Source of the DNA: Sphingomonadaceae bacterium
GTDB lineage: Bacteria > Pseudomonadota > Alphaproteobacteria > Sphingomonadales > Sphingomonadaceae
DNA length: 57,573 bases
Assembly: GCA_947476735.1 (NCBI GenBank)
Contig: CANJRZ010000003.1
Span: forward strand, 1-57,573
Direction: 5' to 3'
Shown piece by piece: positions 40,268 through 53,624 of the stretch. Position numbers and translations under genes: made by a program. The notes under the pieces are model-generated. The model had not been told where the DNA came from. It saw only the letters and a list, made by a program, of their open reading frames with translations, and ran no database searches. The first letter of the stretch is position 1. Every line of letters begins with the position of its first letter.

Positions 40268-40576
40268 ATGATCCTCATCATCACCAGCTGCGGTTCGCGC
40301 GAGGAAGCCGAGCTGATTGCGACTGCGCTGGTCGAGGCGTCGCTGGCGGCCTGCGTCCAGATATTGCCCGCGACGAGCGTCTATCGCTGGAAGGGCAAGG
40401 TCGAACGCAGCGAGGAATATGTCCTGCACATTAAGACGCGTGACGCCCTTGCCGAGCGTGTCGAAGCGACTGTATGCGAGTTACACAGCTATGAGTTGCC
40501 CGAGCTGCTGATGATCACGATCGCCGGGGGTTCAGCGGACTATATTGACTGGATGCGGTCCGCGACGACCATCTGA
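40268..40576 (+). CDS. cutA: Divalent-cation tolerance protein CutA
   Basis: LASLAACVQILPATSVYRWKGKVERSEEYVLHIKTR, LHSYELPELLMITIAGGSADYIDWM; alternative start at 40250. Confidence 0.92.
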   Translation: MILIITSCGSREEAELIATALVEASLAACVQILPATSVYRWKGKVERSEEYVLHIKTRDALAERVEATVCELHSYELPELLMITIAGGSADYIDWMRSATTI

Positions 40577-40624
40577 CAAGGCCGGGCCGCGGGGCCGGCC
40601 GTAAAATTCGCCGGACTACGCCGG

Positions 40625-40653
40625 TTGACCCCATCCGACTCCTTCTCTATAGG
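40625..40653 (+). promoter_or_regulatory. Predicted sigma70-type promoter for the str operon
   Basis: TTGACC (40625-40630), 17-nt spacer, TATAGG (40648-40653), upstream of rpsL. Confidence 0.6.
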
Positions 40654-40840
40654 CGCGCCCTGCTTCGGAGCGGTCCGCTGTGCCGGGGCAAGCTTGAACA
40701 TTGCTGATGCGTGTGAGGGCCTGGGAGGTCAGGAATGACCGCCGGGGCTTTCGTGCATTCCCGCATGTCCGGATTTCCGGATGAACGGGAAAGCAGGTCG
40801 GGCATCGGTAAAGTAACACTCTTTAGAGGTGAAGGGCTTC

Positions 40841-41212
40841 ATGCCAACGATCAACCAGCTGATCCGCAAGGGTCGCGAACCGCAGAAGGCCAAATCAAAG
40901 GTCCCTGCGATGGAAAAGAACCCGCAGAAGCGCGGCGTCTGTACGCGCGTCTACACGACGACCCCGAAGAAGCCGAACTCGGCGCTGCGCAAGGTGGCCA
41001 AAGTCCGCCTGACCAACAGCCGTGAGGTGATCAGCTATATTCCGGGTGAAGGCCATAACCTCCAGGAGCACTCTGTGGTCCTGATCCGCGGCGGCCGTGT
41101 GCGCGACCTTCCCGGTGTGCGCTATCACGTTCTTCGCGGCGTGCTCGACACGCAGGGTGTCAAGGATCGCAAGCAGAGCCGTTCGAAGTACGGCGCCAAG
41201 CGTCCCAAGTAA
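40841..41212 (+). CDS. rpsL: 30S ribosomal protein S12
   Basis: [39 protein letters not shown]. Confidence 0.98.
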
Positions 41213-41225
41213 GAGGTAGATCGAA

Positions 41226-41696
41226 ATGGCTCGTCGTCGTCGCCCCGAAAAGCGCGAAATCCTTCCCGACCCCAAGTTCGGGGATGTCGTGCTCTCTAAA
41301 TTCATGAATAGCGTCATGCTCGACGGCAAAAAGTCCGTCGCCGAAGGCATTGTCTATGGCGCGCTGGAAACGATCGAAACGCGCGCCAAGCGTGAGCCGA
41401 TCGGCGTCTTCCATGACGCGCTCAACAATGTGAAGCCGGGCATCGAGGTCCGTAGCCGCCGCGTTGGCGGTGCGACCTATCAGGTCCCTGTCGAAGTCCG
41501 TCCGGAGCGTTCTCAGGCGCTGGCCATCCGCTGGCTGATTACCGCTGCGCGCTCCCGGTCGGAACACACAATGGCCGGACGCCTGTCTGGTGAGTTGATG
41601 GACGCCGCGAATAATCGCGGTAACGCCGTCAAGAAGCGCGAGGACACGCACCGCATGGCGGAAGCGAACCGCGCCTTCTCGCATTACCGCTGGTAA
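41226..41696 (+). CDS. rpsG: 30S ribosomal protein S7
   Basis: [40 protein letters not shown]. Confidence 0.98.
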   Translation: MARRRRPEKREILPDPKFGDVVLSKFMNSVMLDGKKSVAEGIVYGALETIETRAKREPIGVFHDALNNVKPGIEVRSRRVGGATYQVPVEVRPERSQALAIRWLITAARSRSEHTMAGRLSGELMDAANNRGNAVKKREDTHRMAEANRAFSHYRW

Positions 41697-41783
41697 CACT
41701 GACCGGACTCGAAAGAGTCACACTTCATTCCCATATCGTCGGGGACGGGCTTCGGCCTTTCCCCGACATCGGAGTCTAAGATC

Positions 41784-43859
<2,076 letters not shown>

Positions 43860-43935
43860 TCGGAAAATTGTGGTTATGGGCGCGTCCGCATCGGGCGGCG
43901 CGTCCCGGGATTGATTCGAAAAGAAGAGGCAAAAA

Positions 43936-45126
43936 ATGGCTAAGGCTAAGTTTGAGCGGAACAAGCCGCACTGCAATATCGGCACCATCGGCCACGTCGA
44001 CCATGGCAAGACGTCGCTCACGGCCGCCATCACCAAAGTTCTCGCCGAGACCGGCGGCGCTACGTTCACGAGCTATGACAACATCGACAAGGCTCCTGAA
44101 GAGCGCGAGCGCGGCATCACGATCTCGACGGCGCACGTCGAATATGAGACCGCGGCGCGCCACTATGCGCACGTCGATTGCCCGGGCCACGCCGATTATG
44201 TGAAGAACATGATCACTGGTGCCGCCCAGATGGACGGCGCGATCCTGGTTGTCTCGGCTACCGACGGCCCGATGCCGCAGACCCGCGAGCACATTCTGCT
44301 CGCCCGTCAGGTCGGCGTGCCGCAGCTCGTTGTATTCATGAACAAGGTCGATCTGGTCGACGACGCCGAGATCCTCGAACTCGTCGAACTCGAAATCCGC
44401 GAGCTTCTCTCATCTTACGATTTTGACGGCGACAACATCCCGGTCATTCCGGGTTCGGCCGTCTGCGCCCTCAACGGCACCAAGCCCGAGATCGGCCACG
44501 ACGCCGTCCTCAAGCTGATGGAAGCTGTCGATAGTTTCATCCCGCAGCCCGAGCGTCCGCTCGACAGGCCGTTCCTGATGCCGATCGAAGACGTTTTCTC
44601 GATCTCGGGTCGCGGCACGGTCGTCACCGGCCGCGTCGAGACCGGCATCGTCAAGGTTGGCGAGGAAGTCGAGATCGTTGGCCTCAAGGATACCCGCAAG
44701 ACCGTCGTCACCGGTGTGGAAATGTTCCGCAAGCTGCTTGATCAGGGTCAGGCCGGTGACAACATCGGCGCGCTGATCCGCGGTGTAGGCCGTGAAGAGG
44801 TTGAGCGTGGCCAGGTTCTCTGCAAGCCGGGCTCGATCAAGCCGCACACCGACTTCTCGTCGGAAGTCTATGTGCTGTCGAAGGAAGAGGGTGGCCGTCA
44901 CACGCCGTTCTTCGCCAACTATCGTCCGCAGTTCTACTTCCGCACGACCGATGTGACCGGCACTGTCGAGCTGCCCGAGGGCACCGAGATGGTCATGCCC
45001 GGCGACAACATCCAGCTCGGCGTCAAGCTGATTGCTCCGATCGCCATGGAAGAGGGGCTTCGCTTCTCGATCCGCGAAGGTGGCCGCACCGTCGGCGCCG
45101 GGGTTGTCAGCGCGATCTCGAAGTAA
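43936..45126 (+). CDS. tuf: Elongation factor Tu
   Basis: [62 protein letters not shown]. Confidence 0.98.
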   Translation: MAKAKFERNKPHCNIGTIGHVDHGKTSLTAAITKVLAETGGATFTSYDNIDKAPEERERGITISTAHVEYETAARHYAHVDCPGHADYVKNMITGAAQMDGAILVVSATDGPMPQTREHILLARQVGVPQLVVFMNKVDLVDDAEILELVELEIRELLSSYDFDGDNIPVIPGSAVCALNGTKPEIGHDAVLKLMEAVDSFIPQPERPLDRPFLMPIEDVFSISGRGTVVTGRVETGIVKVGEEVEIVGLKDTRKTVVTGVEMFRKLLDQGQAGDNIGALIRGVGREEVERGQVLCKPGSIKPHTDFSSEVYVLSKEEGGRHTPFFANYRPQFYFRTTDVTGTVELPEGTEMVMPGDNIQLGVKLIAPIAMEEGLRFSIREGGRTVGAGVVSAISK

Positions 45127-45135
45127 TATAGGGCG

Positions 45136-45169
45136 GCTCCGCTCGGCTCCCCAGGGAGTCGGGCGGAGC
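45136..45169 (+). terminator. Strong hairpin between tuf and rpsJ (possible partial terminator or processing element)
   Basis: GCTCCGCTCGGCTCC ccag GGAGTCGGGCGGAGC, ~15-bp stem with two G-U pairs; TTTTT lies about 14 nt downstream rather than adjacent. Confidence 0.55.
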
Positions 45170-45266
45170 GCTCTGATTGATATTTTTGCCTCCCCCGGAG
45201 GGATAGTCGGCCCATAGGGTCGTCTTATCTTTGGCGAGGCGCGGCTCTTTCGCATCGGTGCAGGAC

Positions 45267-45578
45267 ATGGAAACGCAGAATATTCGTATTCGTCTGAAGG
45301 CTTTTGATCATCGCGTTCTTGATCAGGCCACCGGCGATATTGCAGACACAGCTCGCCGTACCGGTGCGCTCATCCGTGGTCCTATCCCGTTGCCGACCCG
45401 CATTGAGAAATTCACCGTGAACCGCGGCCCGCACATCGACAAGAAGTCGCGCGAGCAGTTCGAGGTTCGCACCTACAAGCGGCTGCTGGACATCGTTCAG
45501 CCCACCCCGCAGACGGTCGACGCACTGATGAAGCTCGATCTTGCAGCGGGTGTTGATGTCGAGATTAAACTGGCCTAA
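45267..45578 (+). CDS. rpsJ: 30S ribosomal protein S10
   Basis: [34 protein letters not shown]. Confidence 0.98.
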   Translation: METQNIRIRLKAFDHRVLDQATGDIADTARRTGALIRGPIPLPTRIEKFTVNRGPHIDKKSREQFEVRTYKRLLDIVQPTPQTVDALMKLDLAAGVDVEIKLA

Positions 45579-45849
45579 GAGGCCGGCTCCGCGCGGGATC
45601 GAATCGGTCCCGCGTTCGTCATTTTCTCTCCCACCAGGGTATCTGGCGTGATTGAGGATTGACGGGAAAGATAGGGATACCGACCGGCCTAGCCGGTGCC
45701 CTGGTCCCCGCCTTTTCGCAGTAATGCGGAAAAACCGAGCCCGGGCGGGGGCTTTGCTACATTGGGCTGGAAGCTTCGGTTGATGCCGGGGTGTTTTTCG
45801 TTGGCACGCTCGCCGCTAACGCGAGCCTCTGTTGTGGAAGGAACAGATC

Positions 45850-46605
45850 ATGCGCACTGGCGTGATCGCGAAGAAGATGGGGATGACCCGCCTGTTCCAG
45901 GATGATGGCCGGCATGTGCCGGTAACCGTCCTGGCGCTGGAAAATGTTCAGGTCGTCGCTCGTCGCGAACAGGACCGTGACGGCTATGTTGCGGTTCAGC
46001 TCGGCGCCGGCTCGGCCAAGCCCAAGAATCTCACCAAGCCGGAGCGCGGCCATTTCGGCAAGGCCGAGGTCGAGCCCAAGGCTTTCGTAGCTGAATTCCG
46101 CGTCTCGGAAGACGGTCTGCTCGAGGTCGGCGCGGAAATCTCTGCCGATCATTATGTCGCCGGCCAGTTCGTGGACATTCAGGGCAGCACCCAGGGCAAG
46201 GGTTTTCAGGGCGGTATGAAGCGCTGGGGCTTTGGCGGTCTGCGTGCAACCCACGGTGTCTCGGTCTCGCACCGCTCGCTCGGTTCGACCGGCCAGCGCC
46301 AGGATCCGGGCAAGGTCTTCAAGAACAAGAAGATGGCCGGACATATGGGCGACAAGAACCGCACCCAGCAGAATCTCGAAATCGTCCAGACCGACGCCGA
46401 GCGCGGCCTTCTCTTCGTCAAGGGCTCGGTGCCCGGCTCGAAGGGTGGCTGGTTGCTGGTGAAGGACTCGGTGAAGATCGCCGCTCCCAAGGACGCGCCG
46501 TTTCCGGCCGGACTGAAGTCAGCGGCTAACAGCAACAACGCGCCTGCCGAGACGCCTGCGGAAGACACCGCGGCTCCGGATGGCACTGAAGGCCAGGAGG
46601 GCTGA
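45850..46605 (+). CDS. rplC: 50S ribosomal protein L3
   Basis: [72 protein letters not shown]. Confidence 0.98.
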   Translation: MRTGVIAKKMGMTRLFQDDGRHVPVTVLALENVQVVARREQDRDGYVAVQLGAGSAKPKNLTKPERGHFGKAEVEPKAFVAEFRVSEDGLLEVGAEISADHYVAGQFVDIQGSTQGKGFQGGMKRWGFGGLRATHGVSVSHRSLGSTGQRQDPGKVFKNKKMAGHMGDKNRTQQNLEIVQTDAERGLLFVKGSVPGSKGGWLLVKDSVKIAAPKDAPFPAGLKSAANSNNAPAETPAEDTAAPDGTEGQEG

Positions 46606-46607
46606 TC

Positions 46608-47234
46608 ATGAAGATCAAGGTTCAGACCCTCGATGCCAAGGCATCTGGCGACATCGAACTCAGCGACGAGATTTTCGCCGTAGAGCCTCGCGCCGATATT
46701 CTTCACCGCGTCGTTACCTGGCAGCTTGAGAAGCGTCGCGGCACAGCCCGCGGTGCCCGCGAGCGTTCGGACGTTGCCCGCACCGGCAAGAAGTTCGGTC
46801 GCCAGAAGGGTGGCGGTACGGCTCGTCATGGCGATCGCCGCGCCCCGATCTTCATCGGCGGCGGCAAGGCTCATGGTCCTCGGGTTCGCGACTTCAATCC
46901 GTCGCTGAACAAAAAGGTCCGCGCGCTCGGCCTCAAGATGGCGCTGTCGGCGAAGGCCAAGGACGGCAAGCTGCTCATCCTCGACACGCTTGCGGTCAAG
47001 GAGTCCAAGACCAAGACGCTGCTCGCGCAGATCGGCAAGCTCGGGTTCGGCAACACCACCCTCGTGATCGATGGCGACATGGTCGACAATGGTTTCGCGC
47101 TGGCGTCTTCGAACATCCCGAAGCTCAACGTGATGCCTGCTGTCGGCGCCAATGTGTACGACATTCTGAAGCATGAAACGCTGGTGCTGACGCGCGCCGC
47201 GGTCGAAAAGCTGGAGGCGCGCTTCAATGGCTAA
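46608..47234 (+). CDS. rplD: 50S ribosomal protein L4
   Basis: [48 protein letters not shown]. Confidence 0.98.
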   Translation: MKIKVQTLDAKASGDIELSDEIFAVEPRADILHRVVTWQLEKRRGTARGARERSDVARTGKKFGRQKGGGTARHGDRRAPIFIGGGKAHGPRVRDFNPSLNKKVRALGLKMALSAKAKDGKLLILDTLAVKESKTKTLLAQIGKLGFGNTTLVIDGDMVDNGFALASSNIPKLNVMPAVGANVYDILKHETLVLTRAAVEKLEARFNG

Positions 47235-47538
47235 GAAGGACGGCGTGGTGGACAACCGCCACTATGACGTGGTGCTCAAGCCCCACATCACCGAAAAGAC
47301 GACGTTGCTCTCCGAGCACAACGCCGTGGTTTTTCAGGTTGCCGGCGATGCCAGCAAGCCTGAGATCAAGGCTGCGGTCGAAGCGCTGTTCAACGTCAAG
47401 GTGACCGGCGTGAACACGATGGTCGCGAAGGGCAAGACGAAGCGCTGGAAGGGCACACCCTACAAGCGCTCCGACATGAAGAAAGCGATCGTGACGCTGG
47501 CCGAAGGCCAGTCCATCGACGTGACGACAGGAATCTGA
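47227..47538 (+). CDS. rplW: 50S ribosomal protein L23
   Basis: [43 protein letters not shown]. Confidence 0.97.
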   Translation: MAKKDGVVDNRHYDVVLKPHITEKTTLLSEHNAVVFQVAGDASKPEIKAAVEALFNVKVTGVNTMVAKGKTKRWKGTPYKRSDMKKAIVTLAEGQSIDVTTGI

Positions 47539-47542
47539 CGCC

Positions 47543-48379
47543 ATGGCGCTGAAGCATTATAACCCGACGAGCCCGGCCCGCCGCGGCCTTATCCTCGTCG
47601 ACAAATCTGCACTGCACAAGGGCAAGCCCGTTAAGGCGCTGACCGAAGGCAAGCGCAAGAGCGGCGGCCGCAACAATCAGGGCCACGCGACCGCGCGTGG
47701 CATCGCGGGCGGCCACAAGCAGAAGTATCGGATCATCGACTTCAAGCGTCGCAAGTGGGATCAGCCTGCGACCGTCGAGCATCTCGAATATGACCCGAAC
47801 CGCTCGGCATTCATTGCGCTGGTCAAGTATGAGGATGGCGAACTCGCCTACATCATCGCGCCGCAACGCCTGACCACCGGTGATGTCGTCGTCGCCGCGA
47901 AAAAGACCGATACCAAGCCGGGCAATGCGATGGAAATCGGCCAGGCTCCAGTCGGCACGATCGTCCACAATGTCGAAATGAAGCCCGGCAAGGGTGGTCA
48001 GATCGCGCGCGCCGCTGGCACTTATGTGCAGATCGTTGGCCGTGACAAGGGCATGGTGATGGTTCGTCTGAACTCGGGCGAACAGCGCTATATCCGGTCG
48101 GACTGCATGTGCACGGTCGGCGCAGTGTCAAACCCTGACAACGCCAACCAGAACCTCGCCAAGGCGGGCCGCAACCGCTGGCTTGGCAAGCGACCGCTCA
48201 CCCGCGGTGTCGCCAAGAACCCGGTCGATCACCCCCATGGCGGTGGTGAAGGCCGGACCTCCGGCGGTCGCCACCCGGTTACCCCCTGGGGCAAGCCGAC
48301 TAAGGGTGCCCGGACCCGCCATAACAAGGCCACCGACAAGTTCATCATCCGTTCGCGTCACGCGAAGAAGAAGAGGTAA
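47543..48379 (+). CDS. rplB: 50S ribosomal protein L2
   Basis: [56 protein letters not shown]. Confidence 0.98.
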   Translation: MALKHYNPTSPARRGLILVDKSALHKGKPVKALTEGKRKSGGRNNQGHATARGIAGGHKQKYRIIDFKRRKWDQPATVEHLEYDPNRSAFIALVKYEDGELAYIIAPQRLTTGDVVVAAKKTDTKPGNAMEIGQAPVGTIVHNVEMKPGKGGQIARAAGTYVQIVGRDKGMVMVRLNSGEQRYIRSDCMCTVGAVSNPDNANQNLAKAGRNRWLGKRPLTRGVAKNPVDHPHGGGEGRTSGGRHPVTPWGKPTKGARTRHNKATDKFIIRSRHAKKKR

Positions 48380-48382
48380 TCC

Positions 48383-48655
48383 ATGGCCCGTTCCGTCTGG
48401 AAAGGTCCGTTCGTCGATCTCCACCTTCTCAAGAAGGCGGAAGGCGCTCAGGACAGTGGCGCTCGTGCCCCGATCAAGACCTGGTCGCGTCGTTCGACGA
48501 TCTTGCCGCAGTTCGTTGGGCTCACGTTCAACGTCTACAACGGTCGCAAGTTCGTGCCGGTCTCGGTCAATGAGGACATGGTCGGTCACAAGCTGGGTGA
48601 GTTCGCGCCGACGCGTTACTTCCCCGGACACGCCGACAAGAAGGGTAAGCGCTGA
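48383..48655 (+). CDS. rpsS: 30S ribosomal protein S19
   Basis: [43 protein letters not shown]. Confidence 0.98.
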   Translation: MARSVWKGPFVDLHLLKKAEGAQDSGARAPIKTWSRRSTILPQFVGLTFNVYNGRKFVPVSVNEDMVGHKLGEFAPTRYFPGHADKKGKR

Positions 48656-49038
48656 TGTCGAAGCCCGCATCCCCGCGCAAGGTCGGTGACAAGGAGGCCC
48701 TTGCGGTCGCCACCACCGTCCGCGGCAGCCCGCAGAAGCTCAATCTCGTCGCGGCGCTGATCCGCGGCAAGAAGGTCGGCGACGCGCTCAATATCCTGAC
48801 CTTCTCCAAGAAGGGCATGGCCATTGACGTCCGCAAGGTGCTGGCCTCGGCCATTGCGAATGCCGAAAACAACCACAATCTCGACGTCGACGCGCTCGTC
48901 GTGAAGGAAGCTTCGGTCGGCAAGTCGATCGTTATGAAGCGCTTCGCTACTCGCGGCCGCGGCAAGTCGACCCGCATCATCAAGCCGTTCGCGCGTCTTC
49001 GCGTCGTCGTGCGCGAGCAGCAGGAAGAGGCTGAATAA
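48655..49038 (+). CDS. rplV: 50S ribosomal protein L22
   Basis: [54 protein letters not shown]. Confidence 0.98.
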   Translation: MSKPASPRKVGDKEALAVATTVRGSPQKLNLVAALIRGKKVGDALNILTFSKKGMAIDVRKVLASAIANAENNHNLDVDALVVKEASVGKSIVMKRFATRGRGKSTRIIKPFARLRVVVREQQEEAE

Positions 49039-49039
49039 T

Positions 49040-49735
49040 ATGGGTCAGAAGTCCAACCCGATCGGTATGCGGTTGCAGATCAACCGTACCTGGGACAGCC
49101 GCTGGTACGCCGACGGCGCCGATTATGGTCGTCTGCTGCTCGAGGATCTCAAGATCCGCAAGCACATCATGAAGACCATCCCGCAGGCCGCGATCTCCAA
49201 GGTCGTGATCGAGCGTCCCGCCAAGCTGTGCCGCATCTCGGTCTATGCCGCTCGTCCCGGTGTCATCATCGGCAAGAAGGGCGCCGACATCGAGAAACTT
49301 CGCCGCACGCTTGGTAAAATGACCTCGTCGGAAGTCTCGCTGAACATCGTCGAGATCCGCAAGCCCGAGATCGACTCGAAGCTCGTGGCGCAGGGCGTCG
49401 CCGATCAGCTCGAGCGTCGCATCGCTTTCCGCCGCGCCATGAAGCGCGCGGTTCAGTCGGCGCTGCGCCTCGGTGCGGAAGGCATCCGAATCACCTGTGC
49501 AGGCCGACTCGGCGGCGCGGAGATCGCGCGGACGGAATGGTATCGCGAGGGTCGTGTGCCGCTGCACACGCTGCGCGCAAATGTCGACTATGCCGAAGCC
49601 GAAGCCCACACCGCCTACGGCGTGTGCGGTATCAAGGTCTGGATCTTCAAGGGTGAAATCCTTGGTCACGATCCGATGGCTCAGGACCGGCTCATGATGG
49701 AAGCTCAGACGTCGGGGGTCCGGCCGGCGCGCTAA
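49040..49735 (+). CDS. rpsC: 30S ribosomal protein S3
   Basis: [47 protein letters not shown] domain. Confidence 0.98.
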   Translation: MGQKSNPIGMRLQINRTWDSRWYADGADYGRLLLEDLKIRKHIMKTIPQAAISKVVIERPAKLCRISVYAARPGVIIGKKGADIEKLRRTLGKMTSSEVSLNIVEIRKPEIDSKLVAQGVADQLERRIAFRRAMKRAVQSALRLGAEGIRITCAGRLGGAEIARTEWYREGRVPLHTLRANVDYAEAEAHTAYGVCGIKVWIFKGEILGHDPMAQDRLMMEAQTSGVRPAR

Positions 49736-49797
49736 GGGGTCTCCCCTTACTGCGTCGCCTGATCGACCGGACAATCGGTGTCAGAAGGCGATAGAAA

Positions 49798-50229
49798 ATG
49801 CTGCAACCAAAGCGCACCAAATTCCGCAAGGCCCATAAGGGCCGCATCCATGGCAACGCGCCCGGCGGCGCGACGCTGAACTTCGGCGCGTTCGGCCTCA
49901 AGGCCCTCGAGCCGGACCGGATCACTGCGCGTCAGATTGAGGCGGCCCGCCGCGCGATCACCCGGCACATCAAGCGCCAGGGGCGCTTGTGGATCCGCAT
50001 CTTCCCGGACGTTCCGGTTTCGTCGAAGCCGGCCGAAGTCCGCATGGGCTCGGGTAAGGGTTCGCCCGAATTCTGGGCCGCCCGGGTCAAGCCCGGCCGC
50101 ATCCTGTTCGAGCTGGACGGCGTTCCCGGCCCGCTTGCCCGCGTCGCTTTCGAGCGCGCGATGGAGAAGCTTCCGATCAAGACCAAGGTGGTCGCTCGCT
50201 TCGGCGAGTCCATCTACGAGGACGCATAA
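49798..50229 (+). CDS. rplP: 50S ribosomal protein L16
   Basis: [48 protein letters not shown]. Confidence 0.98.
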   Translation: MLQPKRTKFRKAHKGRIHGNAPGGATLNFGAFGLKALEPDRITARQIEAARRAITRHIKRQGRLWIRIFPDVPVSSKPAEVRMGSGKGSPEFWAARVKPGRILFELDGVPGPLARVAFERAMEKLPIKTKVVARFGESIYEDA

Positions 50230-50230
50230 G

Positions 50231-50434
50231 ATGGCCAAGATTGCCGATCTCACTACCAAGACCGACGATCAGCTGTCCCAGGACCTGGGTGAGCTGAAGC
50301 GGGAGCAGTTCAACCTGCGCTTCCAGGCTGCGACCAACCAGCTCGAGAAGCCGAGCCGCGTGCGTGAGGTCCGCCGGACCATCGCGCAGATCAAGACCCT
50401 GCAGACGCAGCGCTCCGCTGCGGCCGCGAAGTAA
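50231..50434 (+). CDS. rpmC: 50S ribosomal protein L29
   Basis: [56 protein letters not shown]; start one base after the rplP stop region. Confidence 0.96.
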   Translation: MAKIADLTTKTDDQLSQDLGELKREQFNLRFQAATNQLEKPSRVREVRRTIAQIKTLQTQRSAAAAK

Positions 50435-50446
50435 GGAGCGCCAGCC

Positions 50447-50707
50447 ATGCCGAAGCGCGTGCTGACCGGAACGGTGGTCTCCGACAAGACCGACAAGACC
50501 GTGGTTGTGAAAGTCGAACGGCGCGTGAAGCACGCGTTGTATGGCAAGATCATCAAGCGGTCGAAGAAGTATCACGCCCATGACGAAGCCAATGAGTTTC
50601 GTGAGGGCGAGACGGTGCGGATCGAAGAGACCAAGCCGATTTCGAAGCTCAAGACGTGGAAGGTGATCGAGCGGGTTGATACCCACGCGACGCCGTCCCA
50701 CGTTTGA
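50447..50707 (+). CDS. rpsQ: 30S ribosomal protein S17
   Basis: [47 protein letters not shown]. Confidence 0.97.
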   Translation: MPKRVLTGTVVSDKTDKTVVVKVERRVKHALYGKIIKRSKKYHAHDEANEFREGETVRIEETKPISKLKTWKVIERVDTHATPSHV

Positions 50708-50727
50708 TTAGTGGAAGGGTCTGAACA

Positions 50728-51099
50728 ATGATCCAGATGCAGACGAACCTCGACGTCGCAGACAACAGCGGCGCGAAGAGGGTGCAGTGCATCAAGGTGC
50801 TGGGCGGTTCGAAGCGTCGTTTTGCGACCGTAGGCGACGTCATCGTCGTCTCGATCAAGGAAGCGGCGCCGCGCGGCAAGGTGAAGAAGGGTGACGTGCA
50901 CCGCGCGGTCATCGTTCGTACCGCAAAGGACATCCATCGTCCGGATGGTTCGACGATCCGTTTCGATGGTAATGCCGCCGTTCTGATCAACAAGAACAGC
51001 GGTGAACCGATCGGTACCCGCATCTTTGGCCCGGTGGTCCGCGAGCTCCGTGCCAAGAACCATATGAAGATCATCTCGCTCGCGCCTGAGGTGCTGTAA
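50728..51099 (+). CDS. rplN: 50S ribosomal protein L14
   Basis: [46 protein letters not shown]. Confidence 0.98.
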
Positions 51100-51416
51100 T
51101 GTCCGCGCTGAAGATCAAGAAGGGTGACCGCGTCGTCGTCCTGTCCGGTAAGGACAAGGGGAAGACCGGAGATGTCACCAGGTCCTTCCCGAAAGACGGC
51201 AAGGTGATCGTGTCGGGGATCAATATCGCCACGCGTCATCGTAAGGCTAGCCAGGCGAACCCGCAGGGTGGGCTCGAGCGGATCGAAGCGCCGTTGCATG
51301 TCTCCAAGGTCGCGATCGCGACCGCGGACGGCAAGCCGTCGCGCGTTCGGTTCGAGATCAAGGATGGCAAGAAAGTCCGCGTCGCGGTCAAGACCGGGGA
51401 GACGATCAATGGCTGA
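51099..51416 (+). CDS. rplX: 50S ribosomal protein L24
   Basis: [38 protein letters not shown]. Confidence 0.97.
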   Translation: MSALKIKKGDRVVVLSGKDKGKTGDVTRSFPKDGKVIVSGINIATRHRKASQANPQGGLERIEAPLHVSKVAIATADGKPSRVRFEIKDGKKVRVAVKTGETING

Positions 51417-51990
51417 TGCCTACACGCCGCGGGCCAAGAAGCTGTATGACGACAAGATCGTCGCGGCGATGACCGAGAAGTTCGGTTACAAGAACCGCTT
51501 GGAAGTACCGAAAGTCACCAAGATCGTCCTGAACATGGGCGTCGGTGAGGCGACCCAGGACAAGAAAAAGGTCGAGCAGGCCGCTCAGGAGATGACGAAG
51601 ATTGCCGGCCAGCGGGCGGTGATCACCAAGGCGAAGAAGTCTATCGCGCAGTTCAAGCTGCGCGAGGGCATGCCGATCGGTGCGAAGGTTACCCTCCGTC
51701 GCGAGCGCATGTACGAGTTCCTGGACCGGTTCGTCACTATCGCGCTTCCTCGCGTCCGCGACTTTCGTGGTCTCAATCCCAAGTCGTTCGACGGCCGCGG
51801 CAACTATGCCACGGGCCTGAAGGAACAGCTGATCTTCCCGGAGATTAGCTATGACTCGGTAGACAAGATTCGCGGCATGGATGTCATCATCGCCACCACG
51901 GCGAAGACCGATGATGAGGCGCGTGAGCTGCTTCGTCTCTTCGGCTTCCCCTTCCCGGTGGAAAATCAGGATCAGAAGCAGGCCGCGTAA
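51409..51990 (+). CDS. rplE: 50S ribosomal protein L5
   Basis: [65 protein letters not shown]; start overlaps the rplX stop. Confidence 0.98.
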   Translation: MADAYTPRAKKLYDDKIVAAMTEKFGYKNRLEVPKVTKIVLNMGVGEATQDKKKVEQAAQEMTKIAGQRAVITKAKKSIAQFKLREGMPIGAKVTLRRERMYEFLDRFVTIALPRVRDFRGLNPKSFDGRGNYATGLKEQLIFPEISYDSVDKIRGMDVIIATTAKTDDEARELLRLFGFPFPVENQDQKQAA

Positions 51991-52022
51991 GCGGTCTGCC
52001 GGATAAAGGAAGAACTTAAGTC

Positions 52023-52328
52023 ATGGCGAAACTGAGTTCGATCAACAAGAACGAGAAGCGCAAGAAGCTGGTCAAGGCTTATGCCGGCAAATATGCGCGT
52101 CTCAGGGCGATTGCGGACGATGAAGGCAAGGACGAGACCGAGCGGCTGATCGCTCGCCTCAAGATGGCCGAGATCCCGCGCAACGCGAATCCGACCCGCG
52201 TACGCAACCGTTGCGAAGTGACGGGTCGTCCCCGCGCTTATTATCGCAAGTTCCGGCTTTGCCGTATTCAGCTGCGCGATCTGGCCAACAAGGGTCTGAT
52301 CCCCGGCGTTACGAAGTCGAGCTGGTAA
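52023..52328 (+). CDS. rpsN: 30S ribosomal protein S14
   Basis: [43 protein letters not shown]. Confidence 0.98.
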   Translation: MAKLSSINKNEKRKKLVKAYAGKYARLRAIADDEGKDETERLIARLKMAEIPRNANPTRVRNRCEVTGRPRAYYRKFRLCRIQLRDLANKGLIPGVTKSSW

Positions 52329-52339
52329 GGAAGATATAG

Positions 52340-52735
52340 ATGGCTCTGACCGATCCCCTGGGTGATTTGCTCACCCGCATCCGCAACGGGCAACGCGCCC
52401 GCAAGGACAGCGTGGTTTCCCCCGCTTCCAAGCTGCGTGCCCGTGTTCTCGACGTGCTCCAGCGCGAAGGCTACATCCGTGGCTACAGCGAGGAAGATGT
52501 CGCCGGCCACAATGGCTTGCGCATCGAGCTGAAATATTTCGAAGGGCAGCCTGCAATCCAGCACGTTGCCCGCGTCTCCAAGCCGGGCCGCCGCGTTTAT
52601 TCAGGTTCGAAGGACCTGCCGCGCGTCCGCAACGGCCTGGGCATCACCATTGTCTCGACGCCAAAGGGCGTTCTGTCCGACGCGGAAGCGCGCGAACAGA
52701 ATGTTGGCGGCGAGGTTCTCGCGGAGGTCTTCTGA
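52340..52735 (+). CDS. rpsH: 30S ribosomal protein S8
   Basis: [49 protein letters not shown]. Confidence 0.98.
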   Translation: MALTDPLGDLLTRIRNGQRARKDSVVSPASKLRARVLDVLQREGYIRGYSEEDVAGHNGLRIELKYFEGQPAIQHVARVSKPGRRVYSGSKDLPRVRNGLGITIVSTPKGVLSDAEAREQNVGGEVLAEVF

Positions 52736-53268
52736 TGAGCCGCATAGGTAAGAAGCCGGTCCCGGTGCCGGCGGGTGTCACCGCGACGATCGAGGGCAAG
52801 ACGCTTTCGGTCAAGGGCCCCAAGGGCAGCCTCAGCATGGGCCTGGTCGATGAGGTCACCTATTCTGTCGAGGACGGCCAGATCCAGATCCAGCCGGCCA
52901 ACCAGACGAAGCGGTCGCGCTCCTTCTGGGGCATGCAGCGTACGATGGCGCAGAACCTGGTGACAGGCGTGACCGAGGGTTACACCAAGACCCTCCAGAT
53001 CACCGGCGTCGGCTACCGCGCCAATGTCCAGGGCAAGAATCTGAAGCTGCAGCTCGGCTACAGCCACGATGTCGATTTCGCGATCCCCGAGGGGATCACG
53101 ATCGCAACGCCGGATCAGACGACGGTGAACATCTCTGGCATCGACAAGCAGCAGGTCGGCCAGGTCGCCGCTGAAATCCGCCGCTGGCGCAAGCCCGAGC
53201 CTTATAAGGGCAAGGGTATCAAATATGCCGGCGAGTATATCTTCCGCAAGGAAGGGAAGAAGAAGTAA
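52735..53268 (+). CDS. rplF: 50S ribosomal protein L6
   Basis: [55 protein letters not shown]. Confidence 0.98.
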   Translation: MSRIGKKPVPVPAGVTATIEGKTLSVKGPKGSLSMGLVDEVTYSVEDGQIQIQPANQTKRSRSFWGMQRTMAQNLVTGVTEGYTKTLQITGVGYRANVQGKNLKLQLGYSHDVDFAIPEGITIATPDQTTVNISGIDKQQVGQVAAEIRRWRKPEPYKGKGIKYAGEYIFRKEGKKK

Positions 53269-53624
53269 TGGGCAAGTCTCTCTCTCTCTTCGAGCGCCGC
53301 CGTCGGCGCGTCCGCACTGCGCTCCGTGCCAAGGGCGGCATGCGTCCGCGGTTGTCGATCCATCGCTCGGGCCGGCACATCTATGCCCAGGTGATCGACG
53401 ACGAGGTGGGCCGCACGCTCGCTTCGGCTTCGACTCTCGACAAGGATCTGCAGGGCAAGACCGGTGCCACCGCCGAGGCTGCGGCCACGGTCGGCAAGGT
53501 CGTTGCCGAGCGCGCCAAGGCCGCGGGCATCACCAAGGTGGTGTTCGATCGCGGTGGCTTCCTGTTCCATGGCCGCGTCAAAGCGCTGGCTGATGCTGCC
53601 CGCGAAGGCGGATTGGAGTTCTAA
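53268..53624 (+). CDS. rplR: 50S ribosomal protein L18
   Basis: [58 protein letters not shown]. Confidence 0.98.
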   Translation: MGKSLSLFERRRRRVRTALRAKGGMRPRLSIHRSGRHIYAQVIDDEVGRTLASASTLDKDLQGKTGATAEAAATVGKVVAERAKAAGITKVVFDRGGFLFHGRVKALADAAREGGLEF

